Source: Acidobacteriota bacterium (GTDB lineage Bacteria > Acidobacteriota > Terriglobia > Terriglobales > Acidobacteriaceae). Taken from it: a DNA stretch of 22,820 nt. Numbering within the stretch: position 1 is the first letter of the stretch; each line of letters begins with the position of its first letter. The stretch spans positions 1-22,820 of the forward strand of contig JAKABE010000012.1 of NCBI GenBank assembly GCA_021801945.1, in the 5' to 3' direction. Below are positions 16,636 to 22,820 of this stretch, one piece after another. The notes under the pieces are model-generated. The model was given only the letters and a program-made list of their open reading frames with translations. It was not told where the DNA came from and did no database searches. Both the position numbers and the translations under genes were made by a program.

Positions 16636-16938
16636 TCAGGCGGCCCAATCTCTGCACGTTTTGAGTTTCGGGAGCGCGTGGATGGATCTGCCCGCTTCTT
16701 GTTCAGCCCCGCGCAATTCGTAGAGGCCTTGCAGATTCAGACAGAACTCGGGGCTCGGGCCGAAAAAGTGGCCGAGGCGCAGCGCGGAGTCGCCGATAAT
16801 GGCCCGCTGTCCATTCCGGATTCCGGGAATGCGGTTGGCGGGCGTATCGAGCTTGCGCGCGAGTTCAGACGCGCTCACGCCCCGCTGCTCTAACTCAACG
16901 GCCAGGTGCTCTCCGGGATGAATTGCGGGCAATGCCAT
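16636..16938 (-). CDS. HigA/VapI-type XRE antitoxin-like regulator, no toxin gene beside it
   Basis: The 100-residue protein begins AIHPGEHLAVELEQRGVSASELARKL, the HigA N-terminus with HTH helices 1-2. NRIPGIRNGQRAI is the recognition helix. DSALRLGHFFGPSPEFCLNLQGLYELR is the family's closing segment. The ATG at 16938 is chosen because AGGAGGG lies 5 bases upstream; the open frame extends 67 codons further but without family similarity. HigA usually follows a HigB RNase gene, yet only 55 bases separate it from the divergent amidohydrolase, and the frame upstream encodes no HigB motif. It therefore looks like an orphan, possibly regulating itself and its neighbour. Confidence 0.85.
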   Translation of the reverse strand: MALPAIHPGEHLAVELEQRGVSASELARKLDTPANRIPGIRNGQRAIIGDSALRLGHFFGPSPEFCLNLQGLYELRGAEQEAGRSIHALPKLKTCRDWAA

Positions 16939-16993
16939 AACGCCCTCCTGGCGATAATAGACAATCCGGCACAAGGAGAGCATAGTCTTACCC

Positions 16994-18295
16994 ATGCCCG
17001 CATCCGTTCCACCGCTTGGCACCGCTATAATCTGTGCCGTTATGGCTCTTTCCGCTTCTCTCGCCGCCACGCAGCAGCCCTCCTCCGCCCCCATCGTCCT
17101 CCACGCCGCGCGCCTGCTGCAGGTGGATACCGGCGTCATCCTTCAGCCCGGCGAAATCCTCGTCGAGGGTGAGCGCATCAAGGCGGTTGGCGCGTCGGTC
17201 GACCATCCACAGGGCGCGCAGGTGATCAATCTCGGCGACACCACGCTGCTGCCCGGCCTGATCGACGCCCACGTGCATCTCTTCCTGCATCCCGGCGCCG
17301 AAGACATGCAGACCATCGAGGAATCGATTCCCTGGCGCACCATTCTGGCCGCGCAGGCCGCGAAGGCCGACCTAATGGCCGGCTTCACGGCCGAGCGCGA
17401 CATGGGCACCGAAGGCGCGGGCTCGGCCTCGACCGCCGTGCGGGATGCCATCAACCAGGGGATCATTCCCGGACCGCGCCTCCGCGTTTCGGCTAACGCC
17501 ATCGACATCCTCGGCGGCCACGAGGACGCTAACCGCTTCAATCCTGCAATGCACTTGCCCTCAAACGCCGACCGGGCCAACACTGCCGACGAGATCGTGG
17601 CCGTGATGCGCGAGCAGCATAAGGAGGGCGCGGACTTCACCAAGATCTACGAGACCGGACCGGACCGGATGGTGGGCGGCGTGCTGCACACGCCCTACCA
17701 GTACACAGAGGCACAACTGGCCGCCGCGGTCGAGGAGGAGAGACGCCTTGGCACGGGCGTGGGGATCGGCGTGCACGCGCAAGGCGAGCCGGGCACGCTC
17801 TATGCTGCCGAGGCCGGCGTGGCCTCCATCGACCACGCCACGCACCTCGGCGATGAGACCATGCGCCTGATGAAGGAGAAGGGCATCTTCGCCGTGCCCA
17901 CCTTCGCCATCTTCGCGTACTTCGCCGAGCACCCAGAGGCGCAGGGCCAAGCTGCGTCAGAGGCCGCGATGCTCGACTACAAGATCGCCGAATTCAAGAA
18001 GCAGGTTGCGGCGGGCGCGCCCTTCGCTGTCGGCTCCGATGTGGGCCCGTTCCCGCACGGCACGCAGGCCCGCGAACTGACGCTGATGGTGCGCTACGGG
18101 ATGAAGCCGCTGGCCGTGCTGCAGGCCGACATGATCAACGGCGCGAAGCTGCTGGGCTGGGAGGGCGAGATCGGCGAGCTCAAGCCGGGCTACTACGCCG
18201 ACATCGTCGCCGTGCCCGGCAATCCACTCGACGACATTTCCGTCCTCGAGCAGGTGAGATTTGTGATGAAAAACGGGGTGGTGGTGCGCCAGTAA
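16994..18295 (+). CDS. Exported metal-dependent amidohydrolase (imidazolonepropionase/prolidase-like)
   Basis: The 433-residue protein has the full amidohydrolase-superfamily set. DAHVHLF supplies the HxH metal ligands His93 and His95. Lys217 in TKIYETGP is the likely bridging carboxylated Lys. His261 (GVHAQG), His281 (SIDHATHLG) and Asp349 (VGSDVGPFPHG) complete the site. The composite beta domain is built from N-terminal LHAARLLQVDTG and C-terminal GYYADIVAVPGNPL. Relatives cleave cyclic amides or Xaa-Pro/Xaa-Arg dipeptides, so substrate is open. From ATG 16994 a signal peptide is visible (AIICAVMALSASLAA); an alternative ATG at 17042 would remove most of it. The ribosome binding site for 16994 is poor, AAGGAG being too far upstream. 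Its stop touches the mqnE stop. Confidence 0.88.
   Translation: MPASVPPLGTAIICAVMALSASLAATQQPSSAPIVLHAARLLQVDTGVILQPGEILVEGERIKAVGASVDHPQGAQVINLGDTTLLPGLIDAHVHLFLHPGAEDMQTIEESIPWRTILAAQAAKADLMAGFTAERDMGTEGAGSASTAVRDAINQGIIPGPRLRVSANAIDILGGHEDANRFNPAMHLPSNADRANTADEIVAVMREQHKEGADFTKIYETGPDRMVGGVLHTPYQYTEAQLAAAVEEERRLGTGVGIGVHAQGEPGTLYAAEAGVASIDHATHLGDETMRLMKEKGIFAVPTFAIFAYFAEHPEAQGQAASEAAMLDYKIAEFKKQVAAGAPFAVGSDVGPFPHGTQARELTLMVRYGMKPLAVLQADMINGAKLLGWEGEIGELKPGYYADIVAVPGNPLDDISVLEQVRFVMKNGVVVRQ
17026..17031 (+). promoter_or_regulatory. TATAAT box inside the amidohydrolase 5' end
   Basis: A perfect TATAAT lies 10 bases before the in-frame ATG at 17042. If it is a true -10 element, transcription would start almost at that ATG and give a near-leaderless message without the signal peptide. 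No good -35 sits at the right distance, so chance occurrence is possible. Confidence 0.25.
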
Positions 18296-19447
18296 CTAAA
18301 CGGCCACAGTAAAGCTTTCCTCGGTACGAGTGACGGCACGGTAGAGCGTGTCGCGCTCGACGGGAACGCGGCCGGCCTCGGTGATCAGGCGGCACAGCTG
18401 CTTGCGCGTCATGCCTTGCGGGGTCTTAGCACCGGCATCGTGGTAGATTTTTTCTTCGATCACCGTACCGTCCAGGTCGTCGGCGCCGAAGCGCAGCGCG
18501 ATCTGTGCGATCTTGGGGGTCATCATCTGCCAGTAGGCTTTGATGTGGGGGAAGTTATCGAGCAGGAGACGGCTGACGGCGATCTGGCGGATGTCAGTCA
18601 GTCCGGTCGTCACCGGCAGGTGGTCGAGGGCCGTGTTCTCCGGATGGAAGGCCAGCGGGATAAAGGTCTGAAAGCCGCCGGTTTCGTCTTGCAGCGCGCG
18701 CAGCCTGAGCAGGTGGTCGACGCGGTCGGCATCGTTCTCGATGTGGCCGTAGAGCATTGTGGCGTTGGTCTTGAAGCCCAGCTTGTGGGCCGTCCGCGCT
18801 GTCTCGAGCCACTCCTCGCCGTCGATCTTGTGATCGCAGATGATGGAGCGCACACGCGGAGCGAAGATCTCAGCGCCGCCGCCGGGCATGGAGTCCACAC
18901 CCGCTTCGCGCAGCTTAACGAGGGCTTCTTCGATGTTCAGCTTGGCGCGGCGGGCCAGGAAGGCGATCTCCACCATCGTGAAGGCCTTGATGTGCACCTT
19001 GGGAAAGCGTTCCTTGAGGCCGCGGATGAGGTCGAGGAAGAATTGGAGGGGCAGGTCGGGATGCAGGCCACCGACCAGGTGAAACTCCGTTACCGCCTCG
19101 GAGTAGCCGGAGGCCGCCGTCTGCCACGCCTCTTCGAGCGCCATGGTGTAGCCAGCCGGGTCGCCCTTCTTGCGGCCGAAGGCGCAGAGCTTGCAGGCCG
19201 CCACGCAGACGTTGGTGGGATTGATGTGGCGGTTCACGTTGAAGTAGGTGAGGTCGCCGTGCATGCGCTCGCGCACGTTGTTGGCCAGCCAGCCCACGGC
19301 CAGCACGTCGGACGAGGCGTAGAGCGCCAGGCCGTCGTCGGCGCTCAACCGCTGCTGGGCTAAGACCTTGGTAGCCACCGGCTCGAGCCGGGGATCGAAG
19401 GTGCGGAAAACGCTTCCCTGCTCCGAATTGACTGGCGAAGTCTGCAT
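18296..19447 (-). CDS. mqnE: Aminofutalosine synthase (radical SAM)
   Basis: MqnE joins 3-enolpyruvyl-oxybenzoate with an adenosyl radical to give 6-amino-6-deoxyfutalosine, early in futalosine-route menaquinone synthesis. The radical-SAM 4Fe-4S motif CVAACKLC (Cys81, 85, 88) follows NRHINPTNV, the MqnE form of the approach sequence. Later signatures are FHLVGGLHPDLP, IKAFTMVEIAF, MPGGGAEIFAPRVR and a TNATMLYGHIE strand. They separate MqnE from MqnC and from the F420-synthesis CofG/H proteins. Length of 383 residues is normal. ATG 19447 is preferred; a GTG at 19483 overlaps the upstream stop (GTGA) and would add 12 residues and suggest coupling to the BNR gene. Neither start has a strong ribosome binding site. 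Confidence 0.92.
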   Translation of the reverse strand: MQTSPVNSEQGSVFRTFDPRLEPVATKVLAQQRLSADDGLALYASSDVLAVGWLANNVRERMHGDLTYFNVNRHINPTNVCVAACKLCAFGRKKGDPAGYTMALEEAWQTAASGYSEAVTEFHLVGGLHPDLPLQFFLDLIRGLKERFPKVHIKAFTMVEIAFLARRAKLNIEEALVKLREAGVDSMPGGGAEIFAPRVRSIICDHKIDGEEWLETARTAHKLGFKTNATMLYGHIENDADRVDHLLRLRALQDETGGFQTFIPLAFHPENTALDHLPVTTGLTDIRQIAVSRLLLDNFPHIKAYWQMMTPKIAQIALRFGADDLDGTVIEEKIYHDAGAKTPQGMTRKQLCRLITEAGRVPVERDTLYRAVTRTEESFTVAV

Positions 19448-19479
19448 ATCCCGATGATACAGAAATTCGCTGTCGCGGC

Positions 19480-21513
19480 TCACTTTTCGGCGGATTCCGT
19501 TCCAGCGGCGGCAGGCGGCTCAACTACCACTCCATCATCCACCGAGGCCGCTATCAAACGACCGCCCGCGGGACGAATCAGCTCGACATTGTAGCCGGTT
19601 TGCCACCACTTCCAGGTGATGGTCTTGGGATTGATGCCAAATACCTGGTCGCTCTGGCGCGAACTGACGAGGACGAGGTGCGACTCGGGATCGTAGTAGA
19701 CGTCATCCACATCGCGGAAGGGCAGGCGCTCCATCCAGAGCCAGGATTTACCCAAGTTGCGCGTGAGGTAGACGCCCTCGCGCGCGCCCACCCAGAGCGT
19801 GCCGTCGGGCGAAAAGGCGATGCAATGGATGCGGGCGAGCATCTTGGGCATCCCCACCGGCCACCAGGTCTGGCCGTCATCCCTGGAGATGACGATCCCG
19901 TTGGGCCAGGCCGCAGCCATGACGCTTCCGTGCTCGCTCACGGAGATGAAATCGTTTTCGCCCATCACCGGGCCGCCATGCCAAGTGACGCCCTGGTCCG
20001 TGCTGGTGAGCAGGCCATAGTTGGTGCCAGCGACCCAAGCGCCGCCGGAAACATCGAGTGAGTTGACGCGGCTCTGCAACGGGAAAGGCGGCTCTTTGAC
20101 GGCATGTTGCACGTTGACGTGCGTGCCGTAATGAATCTCGACCGCCGTTTTCATAACGGTGTTGGCAACCATGTCGCGCCGCTCCCAGATTAGGCCGGAA
20201 CCGAACGCACTACCCGCGAGGTTCCCGCCGCTGGGTGGATCGAGAACGAAGATTCCCTGGTTAGTCCCCGCCACGACCAGACCATCCTTGGTCTGGGCCA
20301 ATGCAAAGACGTCGCTTCCGTCGAGTCCGTCCTCGATGTGTTTCCAACTGGCGCCGCCATTATTGGAGACGAAGACGCCGCCGAAGGTCTTGTCGTTCAC
20401 CACGCCAGCGTAGATACGTTGAGGATCGCGGCGGTCTACCAGCAGCGCCTCCACCTTGCGCTCGGAGATGCCGCTGTTTGACTGGGTGAACGTGACGCCG
20501 CCGTCGTTGCTGACCAGCACGCCGCCGCGGTCAGTGGCCAACAGCACGTAGTTGGAGTTCCGCGGATCGACGAACACATCGTTCACGACCACATTGCGCG
20601 GCGTCATGCGCCGGAAGGTTTTGCCGCCGTTGACGGTCTTGTAGAGGCCTTCGGTGGTTCCGGCGTAGACGATCTGACGGTTTTCAGGATCCTGGGTGAT
20701 GGCTCGTGTACGCCGCGCCGCCGAAGGAATGCCCTGGATTTTATAAAACCAGGCACCCGCGGTATTGCTCTTGTAAATGCCGCTGCAGGCGCTCAGATAG
20801 ACGGTGCGCGGGCGGAGGGGGTCGACGATGATCGAAAAGATGTCGGAGTCCACGATGAGGCCGCGCTTGATGCTGTACCAGGTCTTGCCGCCGTCGGGAG
20901 TCTTCCAGGGCAAGTGCCAGGTTCCTACGTAAACGGTGTCCGGGTTATTGGGATCCACGGCCAGCGACTCGATGTTGTGGATTTCGAGGCTGCCCAGGGG
21001 ACTGATCTGCTTCCAAGTAGCCCCGCCATCGACGCTCTGGAAAACGCCTTCCAGAGTTCCTGCGTACAGTACCTTGGGATCGGAGGGCGCTTGCGCGAGG
21101 GCGTGAATTTCGCGCCCGCGCAGGCCTACCGGCTCATACCAGGTGCGGCCGCGGTCGTGGGTAATCCAAAGCCCGCCGTCCTGAGGGCCGGCCCACCATC
21201 CGGCCACGTAAATCGTGGCGGGATCGGCCGGATCCACGATGATGTGGTCCAGAATCAAGCCGTCCGCCTTGCCCAACCGGGCCCATCGGCGCCACGATGC
21301 GCCCGCGTTCAGCGATTCATAGACCCAATTGTTGGTGGTACCGAGATACAGATGATTCGGGTGGCCCGGAACGGCGGCAAAGGAGCGAGCATCGCCTCCG
21401 TCCGGGCCCACAATCTTCCATGCCGGCTGCGCTTTGAGGCATGGCGCGGCGATTGCGCAGAGGAAAGCCAGGAGCCCGGGCGTCAGCAGCCAACGCCGCA
21501 ACCGAGTGGTCAT
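19480..21513 (-). CDS. Secreted BNR/sortilin-like beta-propeller protein
   Basis: The 677-residue product has a signal peptide (RRWLLTPGLLAFLCAIAAPCLKAQ) and then about eleven repeats of the Asp-box/BNR type. Examples are DRGRTWYEP, DGGATWKQI, DGGKTWYSI, NGGKTFRRM, NGGASWKHI, DQGVTWHGG, DDGQTWWPV and NLGKSWLWM. Each is preceded by a strand such as DPANPATIYVAG-like (VDPNNPDTVYVGTW). This is the layout of multi-bladed VPS10/sortilin or YCF48-like propellers and not of true sialidases, as the catalytic Arg triad cannot be identified. Function is unknown; extracellular or periplasmic binding is likely. ATG 21513 is used because it starts the signal peptide; the frame reaches a TTG at 21540. It ends inside the possible mqnE start. 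Confidence 0.85.
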   Translation of the reverse strand: MTTRLRRWLLTPGLLAFLCAIAAPCLKAQPAWKIVGPDGGDARSFAAVPGHPNHLYLGTTNNWVYESLNAGASWRRWARLGKADGLILDHIIVDPADPATIYVAGWWAGPQDGGLWITHDRGRTWYEPVGLRGREIHALAQAPSDPKVLYAGTLEGVFQSVDGGATWKQISPLGSLEIHNIESLAVDPNNPDTVYVGTWHLPWKTPDGGKTWYSIKRGLIVDSDIFSIIVDPLRPRTVYLSACSGIYKSNTAGAWFYKIQGIPSAARRTRAITQDPENRQIVYAGTTEGLYKTVNGGKTFRRMTPRNVVVNDVFVDPRNSNYVLLATDRGGVLVSNDGGVTFTQSNSGISERKVEALLVDRRDPQRIYAGVVNDKTFGGVFVSNNGGASWKHIEDGLDGSDVFALAQTKDGLVVAGTNQGIFVLDPPSGGNLAGSAFGSGLIWERRDMVANTVMKTAVEIHYGTHVNVQHAVKEPPFPLQSRVNSLDVSGGAWVAGTNYGLLTSTDQGVTWHGGPVMGENDFISVSEHGSVMAAAWPNGIVISRDDGQTWWPVGMPKMLARIHCIAFSPDGTLWVGAREGVYLTRNLGKSWLWMERLPFRDVDDVYYDPESHLVLVSSRQSDQVFGINPKTITWKWWQTGYNVELIRPAGGRLIAASVDDGVVVEPPAAAGTESAEK

Positions 21514-21584
21514 CGATGGAATCCGCAAAGAACCCCCCAACCAAGAACTTCTAATGTATTCAGAATAGACAAAACGGAAGCTGC

Positions 21585-21624
21585 AAAAAAGCGATGAGGC
21601 TGGCCGCTTTGCCGGTCCAGCCTC
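21585..21624 (-). terminator. Intrinsic terminator for the minus-strand OmpA-like gene
   Basis: GAGGCTGG (21596-21603) and CCAGCCTC (21617-21624) form an 8-base perfect stem. On the minus strand the hairpin is followed after five bases by six T (A-run 21585-21590). It lies about 110 bases past the stop of the OmpA-like gene and just upstream of the BNR gene, so it would separate these two transcripts. Confidence 0.65.
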
Positions 21625-21663
21625 AAAAGAATGCAGGAGGAGTGGATTTTCTCATACGCTCAC

Positions 21664-21696
21664 CGAATCCTCCATCCTTGACGGATGGAGGATTCG
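21664..21696. repeat. Perfect 14-base hairpin downstream of the OmpA-like gene
   Basis: CGAATCCTCCATCC (21664-21677) and GGATGGAGGATTCG (21683-21696) pair perfectly around TTGAC. No T-run follows on either strand. It sits 35 bases past the OmpA-like stop and 40 bases before the terminator hairpin, so on the minus strand transcript it would form a strong 3' stem, perhaps protecting mRNA. Confidence 0.7.
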
Positions 21697-21730
21697 AAAG
21701 AGAATTGCATAACCGGCTGTAGGCTGGCGC

Positions 21731-22820
21731 TTACTTACTCGCGGCATGCCCTTTCGCCCGATGCCGCATTGGCAGCGGCACACGTGGTATCGGCTTCACC
21801 TCGTTCTCGTTCACGGGCGTCATACCAGGAATATCCGCCGAGAAGCTCGCGCCTGAAGGCACCAGGTAGTTCTGCACCTCCTGCCCTTGCATCGGGCTAG
21901 TGGCTACGCTGATGCGCGAGGGATCGATGCCCTGATCCTTCACCAGGTAGTCCTTAGCGTTGACGGCGCGCTGGGCGGCATAGTAGGTGACCTTGAAGTG
22001 ACGCCGCGGATACTTTGCCGCACGCGCTTCTTCCTTCGAAGTGATGGCGGTCTCGTCGGGCGTCTGTTCGCCGACAAGGACGGCGGTAGCATCCGGCTGC
22101 TGTTTCAGGTCAAGAGCAACCTGATCGAGACAAGCCTTGGCTTGGTTGTCCACACGTGTCGGCCGCCACTTGTCGGTGGTGAAGCTGATGGAGCAGAGAG
22201 CCTGCGTGTGAGGCTTGGGGGGCGGAGGCGGCGCCTGAATCGTGATATTGGTATCTGCACTGGCCGTATGGCCCTTGTTGTCAGATACCTTGCAGGTGAT
22301 TCCTACCACCCCTGTGGGGGCTCCCGCTGAGGAGTATTCAGCAGTGGTGCCACTGCCGGTTACAGTACCGGCCGAAGCAGAATAGCTGTAGGTCAACGGC
22401 AGGTTCTGCGGGCTCACGGCGGTCGCAGTGATCGTGCTGGTGCCGCCCGGCTTGATGGTGGTGGGGTCAGCCGAGCAACTGATCGTGGGCGGCTCGAATG
22501 GCTTGACTGTGAAGCTGGTCGATGCTTGGGCGGTCTGCCAAGGCTTCTCGCCTTCCTTGCCCTTCTTGCCTTCCTTTACTGTGCCGTTCACGGTATACGT
22601 GCCTGGCGCCAAGGAACCCGTATCCACCTTGGCCGTAGTCCCGCTGCCCGTCGCGCCGCTTCCGGAGTAGGAATAGACCGTGTTCAGCTTGGGATTCAAA
22701 TTGCCGGCTGTGGCGCTGATCGTAACCGGTGTGCCAGGGTAGACCGAAGTCGGATTCGCTTCTAAGGACAAAGTGACCGGTGTGGGCGGAGCGATGGAAC
22801 CCACATGGAAGACAACACCT
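21731..22820 (-). CDS. OmpA-like envelope protein with two Ig-like domains (N-terminus outside window)
   Basis: The visible 362 or so residues continue past the window edge; VFHVGSIAPPTPVTL reads through to 22820, so the GTG at 22804 is not taken as the start. Two bacterial Ig-like domains follow (LEANPTSVYPGTPVTISAT and SCSADPTTIKPGGTSTITAT starts). Each ends near a GSGTTA-type strand pair; the first carries a Lys-rich loop (KEGKKGKEGEK). A PPPPPKP hinge leads to an OmpA-C-like domain: CSISFTTDKWRPTRVDNQA, KACLDQVALDL, YYAAQRAVNAKDYLV and GIDPSRISVATS. That domain normally binds peptidoglycan, so the protein probably anchors the outer membrane to the wall. The missing N-terminus is likely a beta-barrel (inference). 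Confidence 0.82.
   Translation of the reverse strand, partial: GVVFHVGSIAPPTPVTLSLEANPTSVYPGTPVTISATAGNLNPKLNTVYSYSGSGATGSGTTAKVDTGSLAPGTYTVNGTVKEGKKGKEGEKPWQTAQASTSFTVKPFEPPTISCSADPTTIKPGGTSTITATAVSPQNLPLTYSYSASAGTVTGSGTTAEYSSAGAPTGVVGITCKVSDNKGHTASADTNITIQAPPPPPKPHTQALCSISFTTDKWRPTRVDNQAKACLDQVALDLKQQPDATAVLVGEQTPDETAITSKEEARAAKYPRRHFKVTYYAAQRAVNAKDYLVKDQGIDPSRISVATSPMQGQEVQNYLVPSGASFSADIPGMTPVNENEVKPIPRVPLPMRHRAKGHAASK

Noticed and set aside
18416..19363. Long plus-strand frame opposite mqnE
   Set aside because: Shadow of the mqnE coding strand in GC-rich DNA; no motif, no ribosome binding site.

Overview
The window looks like chromosomal DNA of an acidobacterium (Acidobacteriota, Terriglobia-like); this is inferred from gene content only. 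The pointers are a PadR regulator paired with ADOP-type duplicated permeases, an OmpA-like protein of a type I associate with this phylum, secreted BNR-repeat and tannase proteins, futalosine-route menaquinone synthesis (mqnE), and GC-rich codon usage with normal GGAGG-type ribosome binding sites.

Layout. Positions 1-2270 (+) hold a tetrapyrrole operon: the 3' end of hemA, then hemC and hemD, with overlapping or nearly touching ends. Positions 2556-8323 hold two divergent ADOP permease genes. One lies on the minus strand; the other lies on the plus strand behind a padR gene with a TATCG-N5-CGATA inverted repeat just upstream. The plus-strand permease has a one-base frameshift that removes its last membrane helix. 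Positions 8705-10622 are a decayed IS66-family element whose two terminal inverted repeats can be aligned. Its tnpA is frameshifted, its tnpB is intact, and its tnpC has lost the N-terminal part.

Positions 10836-12380 (+) encode a secreted tannase/feruloyl esterase-family hydrolase. A convergent cytidylate kinase-like gene follows. A minus-strand group comes next (13473-15286): a secreted LolA-like protein, a stand-alone Rossmann domain related to 3-hydroxyacyl-CoA dehydrogenase but without its catalytic His motif, and one or two small proteins. Divergent from it is glutaryl-CoA dehydrogenase (gcdH, +). After it come an orphan HigA-type antitoxin/regulator (-) and, divergently, an exported metal-dependent amidohydrolase (+).

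The right end is on the minus strand: mqnE (aminofutalosine synthase), directly preceded by a large secreted BNR/sortilin-like propeller protein, then two hairpins, then the C-terminal part of an OmpA-like cell-wall-anchoring protein that runs off the window.

No tRNA, rRNA, CRISPR array or convincing prophage was seen. I found no clearly new multi-gene system. The best leads are the catalytically degenerate dehydrogenase domain with its small partner, the orphan HigA facing an amidohydrolase, the divergent ADOP pair with its candidate operator, and the perfect palindromes at 10510-10557 and 21664-21696. Three one-base lesions in short runs also raise the question of read or assembly indels.
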